From positions 16,554,001 to 16,618,000 of the forward strand of contig OX387198.1 in the NCBI GenBank assembly GCA_947561715.1: a stretch of 64,000 bases of DNA. Reading direction: 5' to 3'. Source of the stretch: Ascidia mentula (lineage: Eukaryota; Chordata; Ascidiacea; Phlebobranchia; Ascidiidae). Shown in pieces: positions 21,328 through 31,706 of this stretch. Position 1 is the stretch's first letter; every line of letters begins with the position of its first letter. The position numbers and the translations under genes are program-made. The notes below the pieces were generated by a model, which worked only from the letters and a program-made list of their open reading frames with translations, was not told the DNA's origin and did not search any database.

Positions 21328-22044
21328 TGTGGGTTGGGTCCAGATTTCAGTTATGGTGTAGCATGGAAGCATTAAATACTCTAATGTGGGTTGGGCCTAG
21401 ATTTCAATTATGGTGTAGCCTGGAAGCATTAAATACTCTGATGTGGGTTGCGCCTAGATTTCAGTTATGGTGTAGCGTGGAAGCATTAAATACTCTAATG
21501 TGGTTTGGGCCTAGATTTCAGTTATGGTGTAGCCTGGAAGCATTAAATACTCTAATGTGGGTTGGGCCTAGATTTCAGTTATGATGTAGCGTGGAAGCAT
21601 TAAATACTCTAATGTGGGTTGGGTCTAGATTTCAGTCATGGTGTAGCCTGGAAGCATTAAATACTCTGATGTGGGTTGGGCCTAGATTTCAGTTATGGTG
21701 TAGCCTGGAAGCATTAAATACTCTAATGTGGGTTGGGCCTAGATTTCAGTTATGGTGTAGCCTGGAAGAATTAAAAACTCTTATGTGTTTGGGCCTAGAT
21801 TTCAGTTATGGTGTAGCGTGGAAGCATTAAATACTCTAATGTGGTTTGGGCCTAGATTTCAGTTATGGTGTAGCCTGGAAGCATTAAATACTCTAATGTG
21901 GGTTGGGCCTAGATTTCAGTTATGGTGTAGCGTGGAAGCATTAAATACTGTAATGTGGGTTGGGCCTAGATTTCAGTTATGGTGTAGCGTGGAAGCATTA
22001 AATACTCTAATGTGGGTTGGGCTTAGATTTCAGTTATGGTGTTT
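21328..22044 (+). repeat. 57-bp minisatellite, about 12.5 units
   Basis: The unit is 57 bp (atgtgggttgggcctagatt...), repeated head to tail about 12.5 times. Because 57 is divisible by 3 the + strand stays open over most of the array (MWVGPRFQLWCSLEALNTL per unit), broken by one TGA and one single-base loss. Units differ mainly at 'gtagCctgg' or 'gtagCgtgg' and at 'tgggttggg' or 'tggtttggg'. The array begins about 215 bp upstream of gene A's ATG, and its last unit runs into the 9.4 kb duplication. Confidence 0.9.
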
Positions 22045-22374
22045 AGATCCAATAACATAATTTAGGTCGTTCTATTTTGACTATGTTGGTTTCAACAAAA
22101 GACATATGACATTTGGAGCGACAAGTCAAACAGAAGACACAAATGAAAAGGTTTATTATGATTTTATCTAAAAAAAAAATTTTAAATGCTATATACTTGA
22201 ATTTCAGCTGAACATCTGCAATGCTTGTATTGGAATATTGCATCTGTGGAAATAAAGTATAATTTGAATAAGGTAAGAATTACTGTTAAGTCTTTAAAGT
22301 TCATTTTGTGTCGTCGTTTTTACTCCTTTTTAGTAATGAAAAGCTCGTCTGGCAAAAGAAAAACTTGTTTGTTC

Positions 22375-22409
22375 GACGTTTCGGTTGTTATACAACAAAC
22401 CTTCATCAG
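22375..22409 (-). ncRNA. Hammerhead ribozyme motif, left PLE arm
   Basis: On the minus strand: CTGATGA, stem II GGTT-T-GTT / AAC-AACC with loop GTAT, then GAAACGTC. All core bases are present. Stem III would be only the self-complementary ACGT, as in PLE hammerheads that work as dimers. Confidence 0.75.
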
Positions 22410-22499
22410 GATAATGAAGTAAAAACGCCCACACGGCGATAAATAGTCACGCGCGCATAAAGCAAAAAAGGCAAAAAAGGGCGAAAGAAACAACACAAG

Positions 22500-22890
22500 C
22501 TAAGAAGCGGGGAGGGGGGGACACCATTTGCGCGCCAACCGGACGATACCGAGGTCTAAAGCATAGCGCCTCGAGGTGCGCAAGACCATCACGTTCAACC
22601 AGGGGGCATGTCGTGCGATAAACGGGTGGAAAGAAGTTTCCCTCTTATCATTAAGTGCGAACCCATGTGCGTTTATATGAACAGACTCGATGAACATCCT
22701 CTTGTACCTGTCCTTTTCCCGGTCCAGAATTACTGTGTCCTCAAAATTAACCGTGTGTCCTGTTGCTGCAACATGTTGCGACAATGCCGTCCCTGCCACC
22801 TTATTGGGTTTGCCAACATCCCGTTGATGTTCCTTTAGACGTGTTCAAAGGGCGCGACCCGTCTCACCAATGTACACCTTCCCCGCTTCT
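22500..22890 (-). pseudogene. Penelope GIY-YIG region fragment
   Basis: The minus strand reads GKVYIGETG near 22880, then an in-frame stop, then TRLKEHQRDVG, ALSQHVAATGHTVNFED and RYKRMFIESVHI. This matches the layout of the fragment at 7558-7977 (YIGETG, TRLKEH, AKHVATLGH), but it is a different family. The stop and the missing N-terminal portion make it a pseudogene. Confidence 0.75.
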
Positions 22891-22974
22891 TAGCTTGTGT
22901 TGTTTCTTTCGCCCTTTTTTGCTTTATGCGCGCGTGACTATTTATCGCCGTGTGGGCGTTTTTACTTCATTATC

Positions 22975-23009
22975 CTGATGAAGGTTTGTTGTATAACAAC
23001 CGAAACGTC
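22975..23009 (+). ncRNA. Hammerhead ribozyme motif, right PLE arm
   Basis: CTGATGA (22975-22981), stem II of 4 bp, one bulged base, 3 bp and a 4-nt loop, GAAA (23002-23005) and CGTC. It is identical to the left-arm copy but on the opposite strand. Hammerheads of this minimal type I form are known in Penelope-like elements; activity is inferred. Confidence 0.8.
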
Positions 23010-23482
23010 GAACAAACAAGTTTTTCTTTTGCCAGACGAGCTTTTCATTACTAAATAGCATGCCTGGCAGCGTTAGCAACAAACCGTTTTTTTGTGTATG
23101 CTAATTGTGATGCAATAAACTGTTTCTGCCACTGCCAGACAATACAAATTTAAATGAACTTCATTTGGGCACAAACATTGCACTCCTTGTCACGTGTCAC
23201 TACAAAAACAGTGCTATTTGTGTTGTAATCGATTTCTCTTTTTTATGGCGAACTAAGTGCATTTCAGGCTTTCCCAATAAATAATGTTTGCTTATATGTT
23301 GATGGACTGTATTTTTATGTTGTGTTTGAAAAATTCCTACCACGCCCAGGAGGCTTTTCCATGTGGTCGTTGGCATTTTTGATAACCCAGACGCCTCGCC
23401 AGTAGCCATATCAAACTGGGTTCAACAACATAATACTTGTTAAAGAAAACACATTACATAAATAGTATGGTCTAAAAATCAC

Positions 23483-23815
23483 TCTGCAGAAGTGTTACAC
23501 CTTTCAGGTTGAAGCCTAATTGGTCAGTTTTACCATCGCAAGGTATGGTATGAAATTCACTCTGCAGAAGTGTTACACCTCTCAGGTAGACCATCACCCT
23601 ACGAGGTTACCATCACCCTACGAGTGTTACACCATTTGGGTCAAAACCCAAAGGTATGGTAGGAAATTCACTTCGCAGGAGTGTTACACCTCTCAGGTAG
23701 AGTCCCGATTGGCCAGGTTTACCGTCACTCCAAGAGTGTTACACCCTTTAGGCCAAAACCAAAAAGGTACGGTATTACAGTCACTTTGCAGAAGTGATAA
23801 AACTAAAAAAATTGG
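23483..23815. repeat. Degenerate tandem repeats
   Basis: There are three to four imperfect units built around 'gcagaagtgttacacc', 'ctcaggtaga' and 'aaggtatggta'. Units are roughly 90-110 bp with internal rearrangement. No coding function is proposed. The copy in the second duplicate is at 32859-33191. Confidence 0.7.
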
Positions 23816-23899
23816 GACATTGTGGTTGTTATGGTATAGTGAATAAATTTCATTTGGCTAGTGTTCTTATTTGTTTAACAGATTGTAATGTTGTTTGAT

Positions 23900-24349
23900 T
23901 TACAATGTGCACACAAAATATTTATCTTTTTTTGCTTGCTTCTCTGAAAAACCAACACACGTGATGTGAAACCACTGTCCACATCGAGTGCACTCAATCC
24001 AAACTTTTTTCAGGGGATTGGCGCCTTCATCTCCACATACTTTACATGTCTCTATTTCATTTGTGCCTTGAAGACATTTGCCAGCAATTTCCCTAAACAT
24101 TTCAAGTCTATAGCTGTAGGTACAAACATTTTGCACAAGTTTTTCTCCAGTTGCTAGCCATTTCGCATACATACATATCATCACTCCACAGCTTGATCCA
24201 TCTGGCTGTTTTGTTCTGTGTGGTATTTCCACAGTGTTAATTTTCCAACCAAACTTTGTTGCCATTAGACAATTCACCATAGCTTTTGCAGTTTGAACAT
24301 TGCTGTCTGTTTTTACACAAGGCATTGCTACTGGTTCTATGTACAGCAT
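23900..24349 (-). pseudogene. Ulp1-like (C48) peptidase fragment fused to a PHD finger
   Basis: The frame holds the C-terminal part of an Ulp1/SENP-type cysteine peptidase (RTKQPDGSSCGVMICMYAKW: the Q-x-D-x-x-x-C-G pattern with the catalytic Cys) followed by a PHD-like zinc finger (CKVCGDEG, then ECTRCGQWFHITCVGF and a last cysteine in YFVC). The frame stays open upstream past the internal Met towards 24390, but the His-Asp part of the peptidase is not seen. Ulp1 domains with zinc fingers are common in large DNA transposons, so I read it as transposon-derived. It is repeated at 33276-33725. Confidence 0.65.
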
Positions 24350-24439
24350 TTTTCGACCAGGGATTGTATTGGCGTAATTGCTACAAGTGGTAAGGGCTCA
24401 CATTAGCCCTGGTCGGCCTTATATAGTAGCCCACATATG

Positions 24440-25226
24440 ACGTCACGATTACTGGGGCGTTACAGCCAGTGAAGCATTACGCTACATCCTCCCACAACGA
24501 ATCACCACACATAACAAAAACATTAAAGATCAAGACGAGCAGGAGGTACAACACGCCGTCCTGACCGTGTATGATACGGCTGAACGTCAGGAAAGGGAAC
24601 AATATATGCACGATTCCTTCGTACATTTCGACCATTGTGGCGCACAATATATGACCGCGGATTTGTATGTGGCGACAGAACCTTGCATTTTTACTTGGCC
24701 TTATCGAAATTGATCCACGCATATGTTTCTGGAGACAATCTGGGCAAAGCACGTGTACGGTGACGCGCGTCAAAGTTACGCTTTTGTTTCTCCTTTAAAG
24801 TGCATATGACACGTAAAAATAAAACATGTTAATAATCAAACTAAGAGATGTTCATAACTCTAGAACATTTTTGGCGAAAAAAGTAGCTTGATACGGCGAC
24901 TGGTTTCTGAGATACAGCTGATCAAAGTCGCACTTTTGCCGCTGCGAACGAAATCGTGCAAAAGCGAGATATTGTTGCGTGACGTCATAGAAGGCGCTTC
25001 AGTCGTGCGCGAGTGCTGGTGTAGAAATTGGTGTGTTGATTACGTGTTCAACTGCGATCTGCGTTTCCCTGACTCCTGACTCCTCTTCGTAACTAACCAA
25101 ACTTGTGTTAGTTTGTTTTATTCACCAAAGACGAAAGATATATGTGCAGAATGCAACTGAGAGTAGAATATACAGACGGTGATTCTACGCTAAAGGCGAA
25201 CCAAAATGTAGAATGGAATGGTGAAA
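24440..25226. other. No recognised gene
   Basis: Open frames of 60-100 codons exist on both strands but none shows a domain I can name. The sequence is more GC-rich than the surroundings, with several 'tgacgtca'-like sites. It probably belongs to the mobile element that carries the Ulp1-PHD fragment or the 141-bp repeats. Confidence 0.4.
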
Positions 25227-27030
25227 CTACACTAGGCAGAAGCCCAGCGCAGAGTGAATTCCGGCCACAGAAACCACAGATTTCTAGACAATTCATATTA
25301 ACCAGTTATGCGGCTTGCGTGAGAACCGCGATACATAATTACATGTTACGAGCGATTCTCCTGTGTCGTTCCAGAAAATGGGAGTTACACTTCCTGGTAC
25401 GAACTGCTAAGTCACTCTCATTACGTCACGGCATAAACGTTACACTCGTCCTACCCCAAAAAGTGTTTTACAGAATAGGCAAAGAACAACGATATAAGAG
25501 AGAAAAGAGAAAATGAAAAGAAAAATGGTAGTTTAGCTTTGCCAAAGTACATGTCACAAAACAATGGCCAAACAACAAAACCATGCGTAAAATATGTCAA
25601 TCAGCAGATACGTGCTTCATCAAAACAAAACTAGAGCAAGGATTTTTCCTATTGGGGCTTCAGACATAATAAAGAGTGGGGAGGCATATATTGGGCGACC
25701 TTGCTTAATTATGCGCCATGTAGTATAAAGCGTCAGGCCCCGTGCTGACATTTGTCATGCAGACACGTTAAGGGTTGAATCAACATTTCACATTTAACAG
25801 ACGTCAATTACGCAAGGAAAAATATCAACTAACGTTTCGGTGACAAGGAGACTTAACAAAGTTTAAAAACCCTTTTACAGAAAGTGAACATAAGGGAATT
25901 AGTATTACGTAACCACTGAGGGCTAGGCATGGCTTAAAAGAGTAGAAACAAAAGTAGTATACACATTACCGGGTAATTTTCGACAATGTTTCGACGTTTG
26001 TAGCCAAGATTTCTTGAAATATCCTTGATGTTTACAATGGCAGGTAAAAATTCAGTTCATTGCGTTTAATAATCCATGACCGTTGACAGCGAAATTGTAT
26101 AGTCCAACAGCATTCCACAGGTTTGATTGTAAAGTTCTTGAAATGAAATCCACCTTCCTTCGCGCAACAGACTTTGTCGGGTTTCATTCTTGCCTGTTGG
26201 CAACGGTTCCAACACAGCGTGATGGTCCGCCGGAATTGACAGTGCGATTTCCCGCAGCGACACGCCAACGCCCGCCGGCCGCCCTGGCCAAAACAACGAG
26301 ACGGAAATTGTGCAGGGTGAAACGAACATTCACGGAAAATATCCAACGTTGTAGTGGGGAACGATGAAATCCGTGCGTACGCGAATTGAATCTCCTCTAA
26401 GCTCGATTAAAGCGCAGGGCTGGAGTTGACGAATCCTCAGGAAAGCACTTGTGGATGAAAATTTGGAAGAACGGTTGATGAATCCAAGAGAAATGGCGAA
26501 TAGGCAACCGATCCAATTAGGAAACAGAGGAACCTTGAAAACCTCAGCAAGTTTTGAAAGATTTTTGCACGTTAATTTGCAACTGTGCACAATCCCAAGA
26601 CAGCGAAACGAACGCTGGGATTTTTGCTTGAATATTGCTTGACAAATATTCAATCAGAAGGCGATTTTGTTGAAAGATTATCGATAGAATCCTCGTGACA
26701 GTTAGATGATGAAAGAATTTCGACCAAAAATACAACTGGTTTGGTACTCAAGGTCAAGATTTGTCGTTCGTCTTGGAAGAATTTTCTTCATTCTTCTTTG
26801 AAGCTTGATGTTCGGGAAACTTCGCAGTCGAGGGTCACCAAATTGTAGGAATTCACAAAGATGCGCCAAATGAAAAATGAAGCGGTGAGCTACACTAGGC
26901 AGAAGCCCAGCGCAGAGTGAATTCGGGCCACAGAAACCACAGATTTCTAGACAATTCATATTAACCAGTTATGCGGCTTGCGTGAGAACCGCGATACATA
27001 ATTACATGTTACGAGCGATTCTCCTGTGTC
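25227..27030. mobile_element. 1.8-kb segment bounded by 141-bp direct repeats
   Basis: Bases 25227-25367 and 26890-27030 are 141-bp direct repeats with one mismatch (attccgg versus attcggg). They resemble short LTRs, starting 'ctacactaggcag' and ending 'ctcctgtgtc', though they lack the usual TG...CA ends and a clear target duplication. The 1.5 kb between them is rather GC-rich and has no frame I can identify. A small non-autonomous LTR-type element is the simplest reading. The second copy is at 34603-36406. Confidence 0.5.
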
Positions 27031-27374
27031 CAGTTTTCTACATTTTTTAGTTGACGTAGAACCGAAAAACTTTGGATATATGTTTGTTGTAGATGTACCT
27101 TTCGTTTACGCAAAGTTGTCATGGCCGTGCCATATGCACTTTAACTTGCCGCGTGAAAATCCCAGACTTGGAATGAAATCTATGAAGTTTCCAAATTTGT
27201 AAAATAACTTTGGAGAATAACTTGTCTTTACAGGTAGGACAACATATTATTTTGAGAAAGCACCCGGATTTTAATCCCAAATTTTTCTCAATGAAGCAAT
27301 TGAAAGCCATCAATATTTATTCGATACATTTATGATAATCACACTGCCTCAAACATAAAAATCTACTTTTTCAG

Positions 27375-27537
27375 CTGAAGAAACTCGAATTATCCAACAA
27401 CCCGATTGGAGACAGCGTGGCAGCTTCGGTTGCAAAATGCATCCACAACATTGAAGATGCAAAACTGAGTGGATGCAACCTGACAGATGTGGGTGCCGAA
27501 ACAACTGTCCGACAACATATGCTCTTTGCAGAATCCG
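27375..27537 (+). pseudogene. Orphan LRR exon 'C', frameshifted
   Basis: CAG|CTGAAG to AATCCG|GTAGGG, 163 nt instead of 162: one extra base in GCCGAAACAACTGTCC. It reads LKKLELSNNPIGDSVAAS before the shift. The copy at 36751-36913 is identical, so the lesion predates the duplication. Confidence 0.8.
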
Positions 27538-28317
27538 GTAGGGGTGAACTGTAAAGTGCCTTCAGTGATGAAAAAATACAACATACGTTTTATTTATCCA
27601 ATATACCAAACCAACGCACTTTAATTTTACAAAATTCCGTAAACAAAGCCATCGGAAAAATTTATACAAACAAACCCACGAGAAAGTAAACAAAACTTTA
27701 ACAGGAAGAAAACCTTTTTCGTTTTTCCACCAGACGAGCGCACTGACCATTCCCCTTTCCTTGCGTAGTGAGACATGCATATGCAAACATTTATTTTTGC
27801 CCCATGATACGGTTCATTCACCCGTAACTGTAAGTACAGCAAACCCTTGCCGACCTTTTGTTTGTCCGTTTAATTGCCCTAGAGCAAGACTAACCAAGTG
27901 GGCAGTCCAGAGTGAGTAGGCTTAAAATCGGTGGCGTAGAAGAGTTACCGTCAAAAGTCTACGATAGCCCTGGACCGGTGTGTGTCTGATTTTTTTCCGA
28001 AAGGATTGTACGAAGACGGTTTGTTTCGGTTTCTGCTCCCAAGTTCTATCGGATTACAAGATATTATAAAGTGTAGACAATAAACGCGATGTGAACAAGT
28101 CTGATTATTTGAGTGGTTTTGTTCATGGGTTCTGCGTCCATTGAGAACTCTAAATTTTCCGTGTTTTTTTGTTTTTGAAGTTAAACATCGAGCAAACTAA
28201 CCTATAAATTATGAATCCCCATTCTCAAACAATTTTTTGTGCAATAGATTTTAAGTTCATCGATTATCGCTTGCAACACAAATGCAATATTGCCTAAAGC
28301 TTTGCCCAATTATTCAG

Positions 28318-28479
28318 CTAAAGAGACTCGTCTTATCTGGCAACCCCATAGAGGACATTGGGGCGGCTTCTGTGGCAATTTGCATCGACAATAATAAAAA
28401 TGTTGACCTGAGTGACTGCGACCTGACAAGCGTTGGTGCCGAACATCTTTCAGATAATATAGAAATGTTGGAAAACCCG
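28318..28479 (+). CDS. Orphan LRR exon 'R', intact
   Basis: This 162-nt phase-0 exon, CAG|CTAAAG to AACCCG|GTAAGG, reads LKRLVLSGNPIEDIGAAS and then DLSDCDLTSVGAEHL. The copy is at 37694-37855. Confidence 0.7.
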
Positions 28480-29523
28480 GTAAGGCTCAAAGCTAAATAT
28501 ATATTCTGTTACGTCTTTTAGCCTTGTGCTGCAAAACATTGTCGCGGGTATTAATGACAATTAAAACACGTCCACATAGTAGCCACTCAAAAATAGAATG
28601 AATCGTAGACAATGACGACCGAATGCTGTTATAAGTATTACGTTACAAGCCCAATTACTATTTATACATCTACAATATGATTAGTAAATCAAATCTGGAT
28701 CAAAAAAACCAAAGGCCCCTGGCAGGCTGTCGATCGCACACCCCTGGCAGGTACATCTACAATACAGGTATGTACAAGATATAATGCGACAATGCAAATC
28801 ATAATCTTTTTCTAATTCTCAAGAACGAAAAAATAGGAACAAGCAGTTGTTCGTGTAGCACAATGGTTCCCAACCTTAATTGTATCGCGTACCACGACGA
28901 AGTCCAGCACAGTTTACCATTAAAATCGTTGACCTGGAAGCTTAGATCGAAATAGCAATAAAGGTTCGCCTTGTCTAAAAGTTTCGTTAAATTTCCAAAT
29001 GATTATGTCAACGTGTGTAACACGGCTAACTCAACAGGTCCCACGGCCAGCTAACCTTGTCACAGGGGTTTGACCGCACCGACAGCAAAGAACAGTATTC
29101 TTTTATTCTGCGGCACAGTTAACGAACTGTGAAACGTTCACTAAACAAAACAAACACATATTAGCGAACAGTGACACATGTAACATGACAGACAATATTT
29201 AACTCACCACTACAAGATGCACAAGGACCGACTTCGAATAGCATATCAACTTAAGTCAATTCACTGCAATTCACAACAGATATTTAACCACCAAAACAGT
29301 TTAATGCACGCGGACAAGTTCAACACGTGGCAAACATTAAGACTGCTGGCACTATCCTTGCATCATACAGTTGGTAGGGGCATTATGACGTTCTTATTGT
29401 TGTGAAATTTCCTCACATGGAAAGTTACGCGCACAGAAATCTTACAACGTGCTTTGTTCCATTTTTTGTATTTCCATGCTTTCATTTTCCTAATTTGCCT
29501 GATTTATTTTCTAATTTATTTAG

Positions 29524-29673
29524 ATGGAGTCTCTGGTTCTTTCCGAAAATGATTTGACCGATGAATGTGTTGAGTCATTGGCTGGATGTATTAACAACAC
29601 AAAAGAATTTCTTGCCACAGATTGTGATTTTACACAGGCAGGGAAGGATAAAATTACATCTAATACCGAAGGA
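29524..29673 (+). CDS. Orphan LRR exon 'M', intact
   Basis: TTTAG|ATGGAG to GAAGGA|GTAGTT (weak donor), 150 nt, phase 0. It reads MESLVLSENDLTDECVESL and then ATDCDFTQAGKDKI. The frame joins in phase with the terminal exon at 31076. If unspliced it ends at ...GVVQF. The copy is at 38900-39049. Confidence 0.65.
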
Positions 29674-29759
29674 GTAGTTCAATTTTAAATCATAAAACAT
29701 CGCTTTGCGAAAAACAAAAGGTTTTCCTCTTTTTTTGCCCAGAGACGGTAAAAATAAAG

Positions 29760-29880
29760 AATATAATCAGAATTGCTCTTCTGGCACTTAGTTTCTAAAG
29801 TGTTTATTGGAACCAACGTTTCGTCTGCCATCCGGCGAGACTTAATTAGTATGCCTGGCAACAAAAATAGCAGTATAAAG
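29760..29880 (-). mobile_element. PLE tail fragment with broken hammerhead
   Basis: The minus strand carries stem II GTCT-C-GCC / GGC-AGAC with loop GGAT followed by GAAACGTT (29816-29842), then the PLE trailer 'gtgccagaagagc'. The CTGANGA core is gone. The tail motif 'atgcctggcaacaaaaatag' follows at 29851. It is in the intron between orphan exon 'M' and the terminal exon. Confidence 0.6.
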
Positions 29881-31075
29881 AATATAGTCTCTGACGTCAA
29901 CATATGAAAAAAAGGATACAAATATTATTTGTTTATTTTTTTAATCAAAACAAACAAAAAATGCATCGAGACATATCATTGCTGATTAACGTAACGAAAA
30001 TTGCAATTTGGAATTTTTCTAAAAGCCTACTTTGCTCAATTGTGTTCGTGTTCTGTGGTTGATGTTACTTGTCTTATTTGAAATAATAATTGAATTTGAA
30101 CTTTGATTTTTCGGCACACGAATCTCGTTTGTTTACCTACATTTCGCACACAAGTCTGTCACTTTTTACCTATGCGCCAATTGATTTATTTCTGAAAAAC
30201 TTGTCCGACAAAATGTCATGTTACACCCATATATAAAACCCTCTAAAACTTCCTGAAATTATCAAACTAAAAACTGCTCAAATTTTGCTCAAGCATTGCT
30301 TAAATCAATTACCTTTGTTTTTCAATAAGTTTTTATTCAACTATCGCATAAACATTCCCATTTCACCAGATACGTGGACGGCTCAAATTATGGTATTCCA
30401 ATAATGAAGTCTCTATGTTGATAAACACGTGCACACGTGACACCAACGTACCTTTTCTGCCTGCCGCTAGAACATGCACGCCTCCGTCTGTACTCTATCA
30501 TAACTTACAGTAGTTTGTTTGGTTGATTATATTTTTTTTCGAGAACAAATAAAACTACTTTATTATTCTTGCTTTCCTTTTCAATCGGATCGAAAGAATT
30601 TTACAAAGGATTTCAACTCACGCTATTGAAACTGAACGTTCTTTAAAAACTTCTGGTCGCCTTCAGTAGTTTGCATCGAGTAAACTAAATATCTGTATAA
30701 TGCGGAATCTATAGAATGATCATATAGCGCCATCCTTTGGCAACTCCACACAGTATTTTATAAACCGACGCAAAGGCATTAAAGTTGATTTGAACTAACT
30801 TTACATGAAATGTGTGGAATTAAATATCTCAGTTGACAAGATTTACTCGTACCAAGGTGTTGTTTTTCAATATGTCAGTGTCAACTTTAGCGTCGCACTC
30901 GAGATATTCGTCAACAGGGAATAAATATATAAACCTATATGAATATATGTGTGTTTATTTGCCTGATACGACATAAGGAACGTCAAAACGTATTGTTTGT
31001 CAACATTTTACCAAGAGAAAGTGTCGTTGTGTTGCATTGCTAATAAAAAAAAATTGTTTTTGCATTTTCCCACAG

Positions 31076-31264
31076 CAACTGCATTCGGAGTTCAGTGAAC
31101 CATCGACCACATTTGCCAGAAACACGTGTTTTGCACAAAGGGAGATTTCACCTGATTCAAAAAAATATGAACCTGAAATATTCATCACTACAGAGAACAC
31201 CGGTGAAGACGAAATTGATTTGATGTTTGCCTGCAGAGTTGGATTTACTAAAATCGTCGAATAA
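31076..31264 (+). CDS. Orphan NLR terminal exon
   Basis: Acceptor TTCCCACAG|, then 62 codons (QLHSEFSEPSTTFARN ... GFTKIVE) and TAA. The stop overlaps an AATAAA (GAATAAAGC), a candidate polyadenylation signal. The sequence is hydrophilic and acidic with no known domain. It was not found in gene A or gene B. The copy is at 40452-40640. Confidence 0.55.
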   Translation, partial: QLHSEFSEPSTTFARNTCFAQREISPDSKKYEPEIFITTENTGEDEIDLMFACRVGFTKIVE

Positions 31265-31706
31265 AGCATGTGATCATAAGCTTTGCTTTTAGCGAAATGC
31301 TACGGTCCTGTGAATATTCTTGCCTTCTTCGTGAAGTAAACCAACGCACAGCAAACTAAATTCTCAGGGAGATGACGTGTGTTTTGTCAACCTGCGCAGA
31401 ACTATTATTTTATGGTGTTTAGATCCAATAACATAATTTAGGTCGTTCTATTTTGACTATGTTGGTTTCAACAAAAGACATATGACATTTGGAGCGACAA
31501 GTCAAACAGAAGACACAAATGAAAAGGTTTATTATGATTTTATCTAAAAAAAAAATTTTAAATGCTATATACTTGAATTTCAGCTGAACATCTGCAATGC
31601 TTGTATTGGAATATTGCATCTGTGGAAATAAAGTATAATTTGAATAAGGTAAGAATTACTGTTAAGTCTTTAAAGTTCATTTTGTGTCGTCGTTTTTACT
31701 CCTTTT

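Larger units (their letters stand above)
22331..23075. mobile_element. Penelope-like element with 174-183 bp inverted arms
   Basis: The left arm 22331-22513 and right arm 22880-23053 are reverse complements, apart from a 9-nt 'gcaaaaaag' duplication in the left arm. Between them lies the C-terminal GIY-YIG region on the minus strand. Each arm carries a hammerhead motif, and the right arm is followed by the PLE tail 'catgcctggcagc' (23059-23071). It is truncated and has no RT. Confidence 0.8.
27375..31264 (+). pseudogene. Orphan LRR array: 3' half of an NLR gene, copy 1
   Basis: Four exons on the + strand keep the same order as gene A's 3' end: 27375-27537 ('C' type, frameshifted), 28318-28479 ('R' type, intact), 29524-29673 ('M' type, intact) and 31076-31264 (terminal). 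No NACHT exon or start lies upstream within the 9.4 kb unit, so this is a headless 3' fragment of a third NLR. It could still be used as an alternative 3' end if spliced from an upstream gene, but none is visible on this strand. Confidence 0.75.
22035..31410. repeat. 9,376-bp tandem duplication, copy 1
   Basis: Every position from 22035 to 31410 recurs 9,376 bases later. I saw only about three base differences, in homopolymer-like spots (near 22517, and two near 25452). Copy 1 begins at 'tatggtgtttagatcc' in the last minisatellite unit and ends at 'aactattattt'. Contents: a PLE palindrome, degenerate tandem repeats, an Ulp1-PHD fragment, 141-bp direct repeats and the orphan LRR exons. Confidence 0.95.

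Noticed and set aside
21328..22044. CRISPR-like or protein-coding tandem array
   Set aside because: The units are contiguous 57-bp repeats without spacers in an animal genome, and the frame is broken by a stop and a one-base loss. A minisatellite explains it.
24467..24720. Plus-strand frame with DLYVATEPC, resembling a tRNA adenosine deaminase motif
   Set aside because: Only the PC part looks like the deaminase site. The second cysteine and the H-x-E motif are absent and the rest does not fit.
26032..26346. Cysteine-rich minus-strand frame (ACRCGKSHC) resembling a P2X7-type zinc-binding tail
   Set aside because: The similarity is limited to cysteine spacing, overlapping frames exist on both strands, and the tryptophan/cysteine pattern is not complete.
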